Below are positions 17,145-27,948 of a DNA stretch of 64,000 bases, one piece after another (position 1 is the stretch's first letter; each line of letters starts with the position of its first letter). The notes under the pieces were generated by a model. It was not told where the DNA came from, searched no databases, and was given only the letters and a program-made list of their open reading frames with translations. The DNA is from Rhodanobacteraceae bacterium. Its GTDB lineage: Bacteria > Pseudomonadota > Gammaproteobacteria > Xanthomonadales > Rhodanobacteraceae. The stretch covers positions 1,798,001 through 1,862,000 of the forward strand of contig CP126531.1 of assembly GCA_030167125.1 (NCBI GenBank). The letters run 5' to 3'. The translations under genes were made by a program, and so were the position numbers.

Positions 17145-19970
17145 ATGAACTACGTCCCGGGCCAACGCTGGGTTTCCGAGGCGGAACCCGAACTCGGCCT
17201 CGGGACGGTGCTGCGTTGCGACGAACGCGCGCTGCAGGTGCTGTTCGCCAAATCCGGCGTGGTGCGCAATTATTCGACGCAAGGCGCGCCGCTGGCGCGC
17301 GCGACTTTCCGCGTGGGCCAGCGCATCGCGGGGCGCGGCGTCTCGTTCGTGGTCGAGCGCATCGACCTGCGCGACGGGCTGCTGGTGTATTCCGGCGAAA
17401 AGCGCGAGCTCGTCGAAGGCCAGCTCGACGACGAGCAATCGCTGTCGCAGGCCGACGCACTGCTGATGTCCGCGCGGGTGGACAAGCCGCACCTGTACGA
17501 ACTGCGCAAGCAGGCGCTGTTGGCGCGTGCGGCCGCGCGCCGCTCCGACGCGTGGGGCATCCTTTCCGCGCGCATCGATTTGTTGCCGCACCAGTTGGGC
17601 GTGGTCGCCGCGTGCATGGAACGCGAACACCCGCGCGCCCTGCTGGCCGATGAGGCGGGCCTCGGCAAGACCATCGAAGCCGGCATGCTGGTCGCGCGCA
17701 TGCTGGCCACCGGCCGCGCCACGCGTGTGCTGATCGTGTTGCCCGACGCGTTGCTGGTGCAATGGTTCGTCGAAATGCGCCGGCGCTTCCAGCTTGCCTT
17801 CGCGATCGTCGACGAAGAACGTTGCACTGCGACCGAGGCCGCCGATCCCGGCCACAATCCGTTCCTCGACGACCAGCTCGCGATCGTTTCGCTGGCGTGG
17901 CTCGCGCGCGAAAGCGCGCGGCGCGAGCAGGCGCTGGCGTCCGGCTGGGACATGCTGGTGGTGGACGAGGCGCACCATCTGGAATGGACGCCCGAAATTC
18001 CGAGCCCCGAATACCGCGCGATCGAAGCGCTGGCCGCGGCGACGTCCAGCGTGGTGCTGCTGACCGCCACGCCCGAACAACTCGGCCGCCGCGCGCATTT
18101 CGCGCGCCTGCGCCTGCTCGATCCGGCGCGCTTCAACGACCTCGACCGCTACCTCGCGGAAGCCGGCGACTACGCCGCGCTTTCGCCGATCGCCGAGCGC
18201 ATCGCCGACGCGGCGCCGCTGGATGCGCGCGAACGCGAAGAACTCTGCGCGCGCTTTCCGCACGACCCGGCGCTGCACGCGCTGGTCGCCGCCTATCCCG
18301 AGCGCGCCGAGGACTTGCTCTCGGCATTGATCGATCGCCACGGCACCGGCCGCGTGATGTACCGCAACCGCCGCGCCGCGGTGGGCGGTTTTCCCGAACG
18401 CGTGCTCGCGGCTGAAGAGATCGGTACAGCGACCGTCGAATCAGAACGCGCGCGCCTGCTCGCCGAATTCGAGGACGACATGCACGGCGCCGCGCCGCGC
18501 GCATTCGACTACGGCGCCGATCCGCGGGTCGCGTGGCTGGCGGGCCTGCTCGACGCGCACCGCGACGACAAGCTCCTGCTGATCGCCACCAGCCAGGCGA
18601 AAGTGGAGGCGATCGACGCCGCGTTGCGCACGCGCACCGGCGCGTCCGTCGCGAGTTTCCATTCCGGCATGACGCTGCTGCAGCGCGACCGCGCGGCGGC
18701 GTGGTTCGCGCAAGCCGATGGCGCGCGCCTGCTGCTGTGTTCGGAAATCGGTTCGGAAGGCCGCAACTTCCAGTTCGCGCATCGGCTGGTGTTGTGGGAT
18801 CTGCCGCTCGACCCCGACCTGATCGAACAACGCATCGGTCGGCTGGACCGCATCGGCCAGCGGCATTCGATCGTCCTGCACGTGCCGTCGATGCCCGGCA
18901 GCGCGCAGGAAGCCGTATTGCGCTGGCACGCCGATGGCACCCGCGTGTTGCGCGAATGCCCCGCCGACGGCCGCGAATTGCTGCGCCGGTTCGGCGCGGA
19001 GGTCGTGCGCGTCGCGCGCGCCCACGCGGCCACCGACGAATCCGACGATCCCGAACTCGACGCATTGGTCGCCGCAACCGCGAGCGCACACGCCGAACTT
19101 TCCGATGCGATCCGCGCCGGGCGCGACCGCCTGCTGGAACTGGCCGCGCGACACGCCGACGGTGCGGCGCTGCTGGCCGCAATGCGCGATGCCGACAACG
19201 ACGAAGCCACCCATGCGCTGGTGCAGGAATGCTTCGAGCCGTTCGGCGTGCACGCCGAGGATCTCGGCGACGGCAGCATCGTGCTGGATCCGGAATTCCT
19301 TTCCACCGACGCGCTGGCCGGTTTCACCGACGGTCCGCGCCGCGTCACTTTCGACCGCGCCTTGGCGCTGGCGCGCGAGGAACTCGACCTGCTGCGCATC
19401 GACCATCCGCTGGTCGCGGGCGCCTTCGACCTGCTGCTGTCCGGCGAGTCCGGCAACGCCGCGTTCCTGGTCGATCCCGCGCTGCCCGCGCGCAGCGTGG
19501 TGCTGGAAGCCGTGTACGTGGTCGAATGCGTCGCCAACGTGAGGCTCGACACGCAGCGGCACCTGCCGCCCACACCGCTGGTGGTCTGCGTCGATTCGCG
19601 ACTGGCCGCGCGCGATTACGTCGCGTCCGCACCGTCGCTGTTGCGTGCGCGCGAACGCGCGCTCGACATCTCGCGCTACCGCCGCTACCTCGCGCAACTG
19701 GTACCGCCGATGCTGGAGAAAACCGACGCGTTGGCATCCGAACGCGCGCTCGGCATCACCGGCGCGGCCGTGGCGCAGGCGCGCGCGGCGCTGGACGCAC
19801 GCGCGCAACGCCTGCGCGCGCTGGCCGCGATCAACGCCTCGGTCACCGCAGCGGAAATCGCCGCGGCGGAATCGACCCGCGACGCAACGCTCGCCGCGCT
19901 GGCCAGGGCCCGTCCGCGCCTCGATGCGGTGCGGATGGCGGTAAGCCCGGATTTCCTGGCGCTGCGGTAA
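17145..19970 (+). CDS. rapA: RNA polymerase-associated helicase RapA (HepA)
   Basis: A 941-residue Swi2/Snf2 ATPase (E. coli RapA is 968). It opens with the RapA-specific FVPGQRW-like start (MNYVPGQRWVSEAEPELGLG) and tandem Tudor-like N-terminal part. Walker A GLGKT lies at about 168-176, DEAH at 274-277, and the helicase C motif QRIGRLDRIGQRH is intact. The C-terminal RapA-C region is present, with VVLEAVYVVE and a final Ala-rich coiled segment. RapA binds core RNA polymerase and recycles it after transcription. It is a single gene; a REP pair lies upstream. Confidence 0.95.
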   Translation: MNYVPGQRWVSEAEPELGLGTVLRCDERALQVLFAKSGVVRNYSTQGAPLARATFRVGQRIAGRGVSFVVERIDLRDGLLVYSGEKRELVEGQLDDEQSLSQADALLMSARVDKPHLYELRKQALLARAAARRSDAWGILSARIDLLPHQLGVVAACMEREHPRALLADEAGLGKTIEAGMLVARMLATGRATRVLIVLPDALLVQWFVEMRRRFQLAFAIVDEERCTATEAADPGHNPFLDDQLAIVSLAWLARESARREQALASGWDMLVVDEAHHLEWTPEIPSPEYRAIEALAAATSSVVLLTATPEQLGRRAHFARLRLLDPARFNDLDRYLAEAGDYAALSPIAERIADAAPLDAREREELCARFPHDPALHALVAAYPERAEDLLSALIDRHGTGRVMYRNRRAAVGGFPERVLAAEEIGTATVESERARLLAEFEDDMHGAAPRAFDYGADPRVAWLAGLLDAHRDDKLLLIATSQAKVEAIDAALRTRTGASVASFHSGMTLLQRDRAAAWFAQADGARLLLCSEIGSEGRNFQFAHRLVLWDLPLDPDLIEQRIGRLDRIGQRHSIVLHVPSMPGSAQEAVLRWHADGTRVLRECPADGRELLRRFGAEVVRVARAHAATDESDDPELDALVAATASAHAELSDAIRAGRDRLLELAARHADGAALLAAMRDADNDEATHALVQECFEPFGVHAEDLGDGSIVLDPEFLSTDALAGFTDGPRRVTFDRALALAREELDLLRIDHPLVAGAFDLLLSGESGNAAFLVDPALPARSVVLEAVYVVECVANVRLDTQRHLPPTPLVVCVDSRLAARDYVASAPSLLRARERALDISRYRRYLAQLVPPMLEKTDALASERALGITGAAVAQARAALDARAQRLRALAAINASVTAAEIAAAESTRDATLAALARARPRLDAVRMAVSPDFLALR

Positions 19971-20068
19971 CGTCTTCCGCGAGCGTCCCGGCGGCGGAAC
20001 CCGATCCGGTGTACCTTGCGCGCTGGCGACTCAAACCAAGTCCATTGTCGAAGAGAGGGGAACTTGCC

Positions 20069-20356
20069 GTGACTTCACGCTTTGCGATTTGCCTGGCGGC
20101 CTTGGCGCTGGCCGGGTGCGGATCGAGATCGTTCGTCATGCCCGCGCACGACGGGGCATTCTGGGTCACGGGTTCATCCGCGCGCTTGAATGGCGCCGAG
20201 GAGAAGGCCCGCCTCGTCGAGGATGCCGACGCATATTGCGCGCGGCGCGGCAAGTCGGCCGTCGTGATTGCCTCCAGCGAAAACGATGCCACGTCCGGCA
20301 CGCTCGCCGCCCCCGGCAAGCTGGCGCGCGCAACCATACAATTTCGCTGTCAATAG
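20069..20356 (+). CDS. Small lipoprotein of unknown function
   Basis: A 95-residue protein starting at GTG 20069 behind GAGAGGGG. The start is supported by a lipoprotein signal: VTSRFAICLAALALAGC with lipid-anchored C17. The mature part contains ARLNGAEEKARLVEDADAYCARRGK and a C-terminal ATIQFRC, leaving two further Cys that could form a disulfide. It resembles small lipoproteins with a helix followed by two strands, but no family was recognised. It is the last plus-strand gene before the convergent kdpE, whose stop lies 15 bases away. Confidence 0.7.
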   Translation: MTSRFAICLAALALAGCGSRSFVMPAHDGAFWVTGSSARLNGAEEKARLVEDADAYCARRGKSAVVIASSENDATSGTLAAPGKLARATIQFRCQ

Positions 20357-20370
20357 GAAGCGCTGCGCGG

Positions 20371-21072
20371 TCAGTCACCGCGTCCGACGAAGCGATAACC
20401 GACGCCCGGTTCGGTCTTGAGCCAGCGCGGCTGCGCGGGATCGTCGCCAAGTTTCTGCCGCAGCTTGCCGATCACGATGCGCAGGTATTGGCTGTCCTGC
20501 ACGTGCGTCGCGCCCCACACTTCGCGCAGGACCTGCTGCTGGGTGACGACGCGGCCGGCATGGCGCAACAACAGCGCCAGCACCGCGAATTCCTTGCGCG
20601 TGAGCGAAAGCGGCGAGCCGTCAAGCGTCACCTCGCGCCGCGTGAGATCGATGCCGAGCCGGCCGTCGTCATAACGTGGCCGCGCTTCTTCCGTCCCCGC
20701 CACGGCGCGATCGCGCAGCAGCGCGCGCAGGCGTGCCATCAATTCCTGGATGCCGAACGGCTTGGTGACGTAGTCGTTGGCGCCGGCGTCGAGCGCGCGC
20801 ACTTTTTCGGCCTCGCTGTTGCGCACCGACAGCATCAATACCGGCACCTGGCTCCATTGGCGCAGTTCCGACAGGACCTCGTGTCCGTCGCGATCCGGAA
20901 GGCCGAGGTCGAGGATCACCAGATCCGGTTGGCGCGTTGCCGCCAGTGCCAATCCTTCGGTGGCGTTGGCAGCCTGCAACACCTCGTAGCCCTCCGCGCG
21001 CAAGCCGATGTCGAGGAAGCGCCGGATCTGCGCCTCGTCGTCGATCACCAGCACGCGCGGGGCGGCATTCAT
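20371..21072 (-). CDS. kdpE: Response regulator KdpE
   Basis: A 233-residue OmpR-type regulator: receiver domain with D11/D12, phospho-acceptor D55 (VILDLGLPDRDG) and Lys in YVTKPFG, followed by a winged-helix DNA-binding domain (LTRKEFAVLALLLRHAGRVVTQQQVLREVWG...YLRIVIGKLRQKL). Its ATG overlaps the kdpD TGA (ATGA). KdpE activates the kdp operon on potassium limitation. It is the last gene of the minus-strand kdp cluster, so the regulators are encoded with their target. Confidence 0.96.
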   Translation of the reverse strand: MNAAPRVLVIDDEAQIRRFLDIGLRAEGYEVLQAANATEGLALAATRQPDLVILDLGLPDRDGHEVLSELRQWSQVPVLMLSVRNSEAEKVRALDAGANDYVTKPFGIQELMARLRALLRDRAVAGTEEARPRYDDGRLGIDLTRREVTLDGSPLSLTRKEFAVLALLLRHAGRVVTQQQVLREVWGATHVQDSQYLRIVIGKLRQKLGDDPAQPRWLKTEPGVGYRFVGRGD

Positions 21073-23753
21073 GCGGGGGCTTCCAGATTCACGGGTTCGG
21101 CGGGCAGCGGCAGCGTGACCCGGATCGTGGTGCCGCCGCCCTCGCGCGGCAAGGCTTCCACGCTGCCGCCGTGCGCGCCGATCATGCCGCGGCAGATCGC
21201 GAGACCCAGCCCCGTGCCTTGGCTCGCGCGATCGCCGCGCGAAACCGAGTAGAACATGTCGAAGATGCGCGCGCGTTCGTCCTCGGGAATGCCCGGGCCG
21301 CGATCGCTCACTTCGATCAGGATCTTGTCGGCGACGGTACGAACATTCACCAGGATCGGCTGCTGCGGGGGCGAGAAACGTTCGGCATTTTCGAGGATGT
21401 TGAACAACGCCTGCTCGATCAGCGCCGGGTGCACGTACAGCAACAGCGTATCGGACGGCAGCACGGTGTCGACGCGCGCGCCGGGAAACAGCTTGTGCAG
21501 TCGCGCCACCGCGGCCGCCACGATTTCGGCCACGTCGGTCCAGTCGCGGTTGAGCTTGAGCGTGCCGTGGCCGAGGCGGGTCATGTCGAGGAGATTCTGG
21601 ATGTAGCGGTCCAGCCGCTGGCCCTCGCCGAGGATCGCTTCGAGCAGTTCGCGCCGCTCGCCGGCAGGCAACTTGTCGCCGTAGTTCGCGAGCGTACCCG
21701 CGGAGCCGATCATCGAGGCCAGCGGCGAGCGCAGGTCGTGCGAGACCGAGGACAGCAGCGCGTTGCGCAGGCGTTCGGTTTCGCCCTGCACGCGCGCTCC
21801 TTCCAGTTCGTCGGCCAAGCGTGCGCGCGCCAGCGTCTGGCCTATGTCCTGCACCATCGTCAAGGTCAGGCTGCGCCGATCGGTGTCGGGCTCACCGACG
21901 CCCGATGGAAAGCGCAGTGCGGCGACGCCCACGCGGTTGTCCTCGCTGCCCAGCGGCAGCAGCCAGCATGGCGCGGCATTCAGCGTGTCGGTGAAGCGGC
22001 CGGCCTGCGCAGCGTGCCGCTCGCACCAATCGGCGGCGGCCAGATCCTGAGTCTGCAACCGCATGTCCGGCGGCGACGAGGCGGCGACTCGCATCGCATC
22101 GGATGCATCGCGCGCCAGCAGCGCTGCTTCGCAACCCAAGGTTTGTGCGAGCGCCGACGCCCCGGCCGCGCGAATGCCGGCCGCGTCGGTGCTGGTTGCC
22201 AGACGATGCCCCAGCGCCAGCAAAGCACGCGATTGCACGTGCGCGGCACGCAACGATTCAAGCTGCAACACCAGCCGTGTCGCCAGCCGGCTGCACACCA
22301 GCGCCGCGACCAGGAACAGGCATACCGTCAGCACGTCGTTGGGGCTGGAGATTTGCAGCGTATAAATCGGCGGCATGAAGAAGAAGTTGTCGGCGATGAA
22401 GCACAACACCGCCGTGTAAAACGCGACGGCCATCCGCGTGCGTACCGCGACGACCAGCACCGCGGTCAGGAAGATCAGCGACAGGTTGGCCACCGAGAGG
22501 TAGCGCTCGGCGATGAAGGCGCACGCCAAAGCCACGATCGTGGTGAGGGTGGCAAAGAAGTATTCACGACGTCGGCCCAAGCCGCCCGGCGGGCGCGGCA
22601 GTCGCAGCCGCCGGCGCGCTGCCGCGCGCTCTGCGGGCGTGGCGATGATGGTGAGTTCCAGATGTGCGCCGCGATGGAGCAACTGCTGGGTCAGCGAACG
22701 ACCCACCATGCGCGCGAACAAACGTTCGCGCGTGCGGCCAAGAATGATCTGGCCGACACCTTCGCGCTCGGCGTAGGCCAGCAGTTCGTCCGCGATGGCG
22801 TGTCCGCGCAGGATTTCGCCGTCGCCGCCCAAGCGTCGCGCCAACCGCAGTGCGGCTTCCAGCCGCTTTCGTCGTGTCAGATCGATCGGTGCGCCGGTGT
22901 CCACGAAGACCACGCTCCATCGCGCGCCGCGGCGTTCCGCGATGCGTCGCGCCATGCGCACCAGGTAATCGCTTTGCGCGTGGCCATCGATCGCTGCCAG
23001 CACCCGACGGCGCACCGGCATCGCTGCGCCGCGCGCCAGCATGGAACCGCGCAGGTCGCTTTCGACATGGCCGGCCACCGTCTCGACGGCCAGTTCGCGA
23101 AGCGATCCCAGGTTGGTGGGCGTGAAGAACGCATCCAGCGCTGCCGCGGCCGTTTCCGGCACGTACACCTTGCCCTGTTTCAGGCGCTGGATGAGTTCGC
23201 GTGGAGGCAAATCCACCAGCACGATGTCGCGAGCGCGATCGAGAAAGGCATCCGGTACGCGTTCGCGCACATTGATACCCGTGATGCGTCGCACCTGGTC
23301 GTTGAGACTTTCGAGGTGTTGCACGTTGAGCGCGGTATAGACCTCGATTCCGGCGTCGAGCAGTTCGGCGATATCCTGCCAACGGCGTTCATGCCGGCCA
23401 CCTGGCAAGTTGGTGTGCGCCAGCTCGTCCACCAGCAACACTGCCGGTTTGCGCGCCAATGCGGCGTCGAGATCGAATTCCTCGAAATCGCGGTTGCGAT
23501 AACTCACATGCCGGCGCGGCAGTATTTCCAGACCTTCCAGCAGCGCGGCAGTTTCGGTGCGCCCGTGGGTTTCGACGATGCCCACTACCACGTCCACGCC
23601 CTGCTTCTTCAGTTCGCGCGCGGCGGACAACATCGCCCAGGTCTTGCCCACGCCGGGCGCGGCGCCGAGGAAGATCTTTAGTCCGCGTTGCCGTTCACTC
23701 TCGACGGCATCGAGCAGCGCATCGGCACGTGCTTCGCGAATGACTTCGGCCAT
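21069..23753 (-). CDS. kdpD: Sensor histidine kinase KdpD
   Basis: An 894-residue protein with the usual order: N-terminal KdpD domain with Walker A GAAPGVGKT and the VDELAHTN Walker B, a universal-stress-like domain (LVRMARRIAERRGARW), four membrane segments (DUF4118), a GAF region, HisKA with phospho-accepting H672 in SVSHDLRSPLASM, and HATPase with DRGPGIPEDE and GTGLGLAICRG. It senses potassium/ionic state and phosphorylates KdpE. All catalytic motifs are present and the length is normal. It follows kdpC by 38 bases. Confidence 0.97.
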   Translation of the reverse strand: MAEVIREARADALLDAVESERQRGLKIFLGAAPGVGKTWAMLSAARELKKQGVDVVVGIVETHGRTETAALLEGLEILPRRHVSYRNRDFEEFDLDAALARKPAVLLVDELAHTNLPGGRHERRWQDIAELLDAGIEVYTALNVQHLESLNDQVRRITGINVRERVPDAFLDRARDIVLVDLPPRELIQRLKQGKVYVPETAAAALDAFFTPTNLGSLRELAVETVAGHVESDLRGSMLARGAAMPVRRRVLAAIDGHAQSDYLVRMARRIAERRGARWSVVFVDTGAPIDLTRRKRLEAALRLARRLGGDGEILRGHAIADELLAYAEREGVGQIILGRTRERLFARMVGRSLTQQLLHRGAHLELTIIATPAERAAARRRLRLPRPPGGLGRRREYFFATLTTIVALACAFIAERYLSVANLSLIFLTAVLVVAVRTRMAVAFYTAVLCFIADNFFFMPPIYTLQISSPNDVLTVCLFLVAALVCSRLATRLVLQLESLRAAHVQSRALLALGHRLATSTDAAGIRAAGASALAQTLGCEAALLARDASDAMRVAASSPPDMRLQTQDLAAADWCERHAAQAGRFTDTLNAAPCWLLPLGSEDNRVGVAALRFPSGVGEPDTDRRSLTLTMVQDIGQTLARARLADELEGARVQGETERLRNALLSSVSHDLRSPLASMIGSAGTLANYGDKLPAGERRELLEAILGEGQRLDRYIQNLLDMTRLGHGTLKLNRDWTDVAEIVAAAVARLHKLFPGARVDTVLPSDTLLLYVHPALIEQALFNILENAERFSPPQQPILVNVRTVADKILIEVSDRGPGIPEDERARIFDMFYSVSRGDRASQGTGLGLAICRGMIGAHGGSVEALPREGGGTTIRVTLPLPAEPVNLEAPA

Positions 23754-23791
23754 GGGCGGACCGGTTGAGCAGGCGGCGTTACGTTAGCGCA

Positions 23792-24370
23792 TCAATGCGC
23801 CGCCAGCCTGTCCAGCGCAAGATTCAATTCCAGGACGTTGACGCGCGGTTCACCCAGCACGCCGAACTGGCGGCCACGCGTGTAGCGCTGGATCAGCGCG
23901 CGCACTCCGTCGGCCGGCAGGCCGCGCGCGCGCGCGACGCGGTTCGACTGATACAGCGCCGCGGCCGGCGAGATGTCCGGATCGAGTCCGCTTCCTGACG
24001 CCGTCACCAAATCCACCGGCACTGGCGCATGGTTGTCGGGATTGGCCACGCGCAATGCGGCGATGCGCTGTTTTGTCGCAATCCTCAACGCGGGGCTGGT
24101 AGGGCCGAGATTGGATCCGCCCGAGGCCGCGCCGTTGTAGGGCTGCGGCGTTGTGGCCGAAGGTCGGCCCCAAAAATATTTCGGATCGGTGAATTGTTGC
24201 CCGATCAATGCGGAACCGATCGGCTTGCCGTCGCGCACGATCAGGCTGCCGTTGGCCTGCCGCGGAAACGCGAGTTGCGTGATGCCGGTGACGGCGAACG
24301 GATAGGCGATGCCGGTAATCGCCGTCATCAGCAAAAGCAACATCGCGGCATTGCGCAGCGTCCTGCCCAT
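23792..24370 (-). CDS. kdpC: Potassium-transporting ATPase subunit KdpC
   Basis: A 192-residue protein starting at ATG 24370 (GAGGTGACGACC ahead). One N-terminal membrane helix ([22 protein letters not shown]) is followed by the conserved periplasmic part: [35 protein letters not shown] and [17 protein letters not shown]. KdpC stabilises the KdpFABC complex. Unusually it does not follow kdpB directly; an outer-membrane barrel gene lies between. Confidence 0.97.
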   Translation of the reverse strand: MGRTLRNAAMLLLLMTAITGIAYPFAVTGITQLAFPRQANGSLIVRDGKPIGSALIGQQFTDPKYFWGRPSATTPQPYNGAASGGSNLGPTSPALRIATKQRIAALRVANPDNHAPVPVDLVTASGSGLDPDISPAAALYQSNRVARARGLPADGVRALIQRYTRGRQFGVLGEPRVNVLELNLALDRLAAH

Positions 24371-24380
24371 GGTCGTCACC

Positions 24381-25850
24381 TCAGTAGTGGATGATCGCGT
24401 CGAGGAGGGCGACGGCCTGGTAGTCCTTCCTGCCGCCGTCGTAGGCATTCGCGTCGTAGGAACGCTCGTAGCGCAGTTCCGGCTGGATTTCCAGATCCGG
24501 CGTGACCCAGTGCGTGAGGCCGATGGTGTGGCTGCTGTAGCGCGTGGCGTAGCCGGTGCGCTGCCCCTTCTCGTCGTCGTAGAACTCGTTGCGGATCGAC
24601 AGCATGTTGCGGGAGTTGATCTCGATGTTCAGGTAGTTGACCACGCCGAACGCGCCCGCCTTGCCCGGCAGCGGCGAGGAACCCGCCACGCCGGGCGTGC
24701 CGCCCGGGCCGAAGCCGGGGATATTGCGTCCGTACATGCGGTAGGCCTCGGTAAGGATGTGCACGCGCTGGTTGAAGCGGTGGCCCCAGGTCAGCACGTA
24801 CATCTGCACGTTGTTGTAGTTGTAATCGGAGTGGTTGAGGCTGTTGACGCACGGATAGAGCATGTCGTTGTCGTCGGCGGACACCCAACGCACGCAGGCC
24901 TGCAAGGTGGGGCGCGCAGAGGGATTCCAGGGCGCCGTATCGTTGCCGCCGTTCACGCCCAGTTGCAGCGTCCATTGCGGACTGAGCCGCGTGGTGGTCA
25001 TCACGCCCATCTGCGTGTACGGATCGACCGTGTAGAGGATGGAATGCGTCATCAGATAGTTCTGCGGCGAGAACTGCGCTTCGATGTCCGGCAGCGACAG
25101 ATAGCGGCCGATGCGCACCACCATGCCCTGGCCCACCCACGGGATGTAGAGGTCGGCGTAGAACAGCATCGGGTCTTCGCCGTAGACCTTTCCGTTGAGC
25201 GGCTGGTTCGGCGCGGGATTGTTCAGCAGCTGGTTGCTGAAAACGCCCTTCATCGTCGTGTAGTGGTAGTCGTAGCCGTACAGGTTGGAGATGTCGAAAC
25301 CCCAATCGACATGGTCGGTCTGCACGGTGTCCTCGACGCGGGTGAGGTTGAACACCCACTGATCGAACTCCACGCGATTCGGGCGCGTGTTGTAGGAGAG
25401 CGGATAGTTGCTGAAGCTCGACGTGCTCAGGTTCGCCGAGGGCGTGATCCAGCCGAACATCTCGATGCGGTTGCGCTGCATCCACTGGCCCAGCCGGGTG
25501 CAACCCAGCGCCTTCTCCAGCGGATACGTGGAGTTGGTGTCCGGTACGCCGATCGGCGCGGGTACGCCGCCCAGTTGCCATTCCGACGACGGGAACGGCG
25601 GCGAATCCAGCGGCGCGTCCATGGCCCGCCGCTTCGGCGCCGGCGCGTTCTGGTCGGCCGGCTGCGCGTCCTCGCGGTAGGCAGCGGCGAGCCGCGACGG
25701 GAAGCTGACCGAACAATCCCCGCTCGAAGTTTGTGCGGGCGTGGCCGTGCCGTCGTCCTGAGCCGCGGCCTGGCCTGCGGCGGCCAGTGCGTGGCCGATC
25801 GGCGCGATCGCGAGGATCATTGCAAACGTCAGGGATGGTGTATTTGGCAT
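24381..25850 (-). CDS. Outer-membrane beta-barrel protein (putative beta-barrel porin-2 type) in kdp operon
   Basis: A 489-residue exported protein. The signal peptide ([17 protein letters not shown]) is followed by a Pro/Ala-rich spacer and a barrel-like stretch of alternating aromatic and polar strands: [47 protein letters not shown]-like [20 protein letters not shown], and a C-terminal strand ending AIIHY. This fits the OmpL-like porin-2 family. It sits 10 bases after kdpB and 10 bases before kdpC on the same strand, each with its own ribosome site (AAGGAAAAACGATG here). It may give potassium a path across the outer membrane under limitation; that role is inference from position only. Confidence 0.82.
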   Translation of the reverse strand: MPNTPSLTFAMILAIAPIGHALAAAGQAAAQDDGTATPAQTSSGDCSVSFPSRLAAAYREDAQPADQNAPAPKRRAMDAPLDSPPFPSSEWQLGGVPAPIGVPDTNSTYPLEKALGCTRLGQWMQRNRIEMFGWITPSANLSTSSFSNYPLSYNTRPNRVEFDQWVFNLTRVEDTVQTDHVDWGFDISNLYGYDYHYTTMKGVFSNQLLNNPAPNQPLNGKVYGEDPMLFYADLYIPWVGQGMVVRIGRYLSLPDIEAQFSPQNYLMTHSILYTVDPYTQMGVMTTTRLSPQWTLQLGVNGGNDTAPWNPSARPTLQACVRWVSADDNDMLYPCVNSLNHSDYNYNNVQMYVLTWGHRFNQRVHILTEAYRMYGRNIPGFGPGGTPGVAGSSPLPGKAGAFGVVNYLNIEINSRNMLSIRNEFYDDEKGQRTGYATRYSSHTIGLTHWVTPDLEIQPELRYERSYDANAYDGGRKDYQAVALLDAIIHY

Positions 25851-25860
25851 CGTTTTTCCT

Positions 25861-27933
25861 TCAAGCCAGTCCGCACAGCACCAGCAACACGTCGATGATC
25901 TTGATGCCGATGAACGGCACCACGATGCCGCCCAGGCCGTAGACCAGCAGATTCCGGCGCAGCAGCGCGCCGGCGCCCAGCGCGCGGTACTTCACGCCGC
26001 GCAAGGCCAGCGGAATCAGGAACACGATGATCAGCGCGTTGAAGATCACCGCCGACAGGATTGCGCTGCGCGGCGTTGCGAGATGCATCACGTTGAGCGC
26101 GTTCAACGCCGGATAGGTCGTCGCGAACGCAGCCGGAATGATCGCGAAATACTTGGCGATGTCGTTGGCGATCGAGAACGTGGTCAGCGCGCCGCGCGTG
26201 ATCAGCATCTGCTTGCCGATCTCGACCACCTCGATCAGCTTGGTTGGATTGGAATCGAGGTCGACCATGTTGCCGGCTTCCTTGGCCGCCTGCGTGCCGG
26301 TGTTCATCGCCACCGCCACGTCGGCCTGCGCCAGCGCCGGCGCGTCGTTGGTGCCGTCGCCGCACATCGCGACCAGCCGGCTTTCGGCTTGCAGTTCGCG
26401 GATCAGCTTGAGCTTGGCTTCCGGCGTCGCCTCGGCGAGGAAATCGTCCACGCCGGCCTCGGCCGCGATTGCCGCGGCGGTCAAGGGATTGTCGCCGGTG
26501 ATCATCACCGTCTTGATGCCCATCCTGCGCATTTCCGCGAAGCGTTCCTTGATGCCGCCCTTGACGATGTCCTTGAGTTCGATCACGCCCAATGCGGTCG
26601 CGCCTTCGGTGACGATCAGCGGCGTGGCGCCACGGCGTGCGATGTCCTCGGCGATTTGCTTCACGCGCGGCGGCAGCGGGCTGCCGAGCTGGTGCAGGCG
26701 TTTCTCGACGGCGTCCAGCGCGCCCTTGCGGATCGAACGGCCTTCCACGTCCACGCCGCTCATCCGCGTCTGCGCGGTGAACGGCACGAACTGCGCGTGC
26801 AGTGTTTCGAGTTGCCGCTCGCGCAAGCCGAATTTCTCTTTCGCCAAGACCACCACGCTGCGGCCTTCCGGCGTTTCGTCGGCCAGCGAGGCGAGCTGCG
26901 CGGCCTCCGCCAACGCACCTTCGTCGACGCCCGGAGCAGGATGAAAGGCCACCGCCTCGCGATTGCCCAGCGTGATCGTGCCGGTCTTGTCGAGCAGCAG
27001 CACGTCCACATCGCCCGCGGCTTCCACCGCGCGGCCGGATGTTGCGATCACGTTGGCGCGGATCATTCGGTCCATGCCCGCGATGCCGATCGCGGACAGC
27101 AGCGCGCCGATCGTGGTCGGTATCAGGCACACCAGCAGCGCAACCAGCACGGTCAGCGTGATCGGATGTCCGGCACGGGCCACTTCGACGCTGTAGATCG
27201 AATACGGCAGCAAGGTCGCGCAGGCAAGCAGGAAGATCAGCGTGAACTTCGCGAGCAGGATGGTCAACGCGATCTCGTTGGGCGTCTTGCGCCGCGCCGC
27301 GCCTTCCACCATCGCGATCATCCGGTCGAGAAAACTCTCGCCGGGATTGCGCGTGATGCGCACCACCAGCCAGTCCGACAATACCCTGGTGCCGCCGGTC
27401 ACCGCGCTGCGGTCGCCGCCGGACTCGCGGATCACCGGCGCGGATTCGCCGGTGATCGCGCTCTCGCCCACGCTGGCCGCGCCTTCGACCACTTCGCCGT
27501 CGCCGGGAATCTGGTCGCCGGTCTCGACCAGCACGTGATCGCCGCTGCGCAGTTCGGCCGACGGCACGAACGTGATTGCAGCGGTGCGCGACGGCGCCGA
27601 CAGCTTCTTGGCGATCACGTCCTTGCGCGTGCTGCGCAACGCTGCGGCCTGCGCCTTGCCGCGCCCTTCCGCCAGGGCCTCGGCGAAGTTGGCGAACAGC
27701 AGGGTGAACCACAACCACACGCTGATCCAGAAGATGAAGCCGGCCGGGGCTTCGCCGTGGTGCATGACGGCTTGCGCCCACAGCAGCGTGGTCAGCACGC
27801 TGCACACGAACACCACGAACATCACCGGATTCCTGAACTGCAGGCGCGGCGACAACTTGCGGAACGCGTCGGCGGCGGCTTTCAGGATCAGGTCGCGATC
27901 GAAGCGGCCGACGGCGTGGGCATGCGTTGTCAT
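25861..27933 (-). CDS. kdpB: Potassium-transporting P-type ATPase subunit KdpB
   Basis: A 690-residue P-type ATPase. Phosphorylation site D315 lies in [17 protein letters not shown] (AITGESAPV) forms the A-domain loop, and the hinge motif is [15 protein letters not shown]. Membrane segments lie at the N-terminus, around 220-280, and at the C-terminus, as expected. It drives potassium import through KdpA using ATP. It begins 15 bases after kdpA on the same strand. Confidence 0.98.
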   Translation of the reverse strand: MTTHAHAVGRFDRDLILKAAADAFRKLSPRLQFRNPVMFVVFVCSVLTTLLWAQAVMHHGEAPAGFIFWISVWLWFTLLFANFAEALAEGRGKAQAAALRSTRKDVIAKKLSAPSRTAAITFVPSAELRSGDHVLVETGDQIPGDGEVVEGAASVGESAITGESAPVIRESGGDRSAVTGGTRVLSDWLVVRITRNPGESFLDRMIAMVEGAARRKTPNEIALTILLAKFTLIFLLACATLLPYSIYSVEVARAGHPITLTVLVALLVCLIPTTIGALLSAIGIAGMDRMIRANVIATSGRAVEAAGDVDVLLLDKTGTITLGNREAVAFHPAPGVDEGALAEAAQLASLADETPEGRSVVVLAKEKFGLRERQLETLHAQFVPFTAQTRMSGVDVEGRSIRKGALDAVEKRLHQLGSPLPPRVKQIAEDIARRGATPLIVTEGATALGVIELKDIVKGGIKERFAEMRRMGIKTVMITGDNPLTAAAIAAEAGVDDFLAEATPEAKLKLIRELQAESRLVAMCGDGTNDAPALAQADVAVAMNTGTQAAKEAGNMVDLDSNPTKLIEVVEIGKQMLITRGALTTFSIANDIAKYFAIIPAAFATTYPALNALNVMHLATPRSAILSAVIFNALIIVFLIPLALRGVKYRALGAGALLRRNLLVYGLGGIVVPFIGIKIIDVLLVLCGLA

Positions 27934-27948
27934 GGGTCGCTTTCCTGG

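Noticed and set aside
24309..25898. Plus-strand frame opposite the outer-membrane barrel gene
   Set aside because: Val/Arg/His-rich shadow without start-site signals; the minus-strand frame has a signal peptide and barrel strands.
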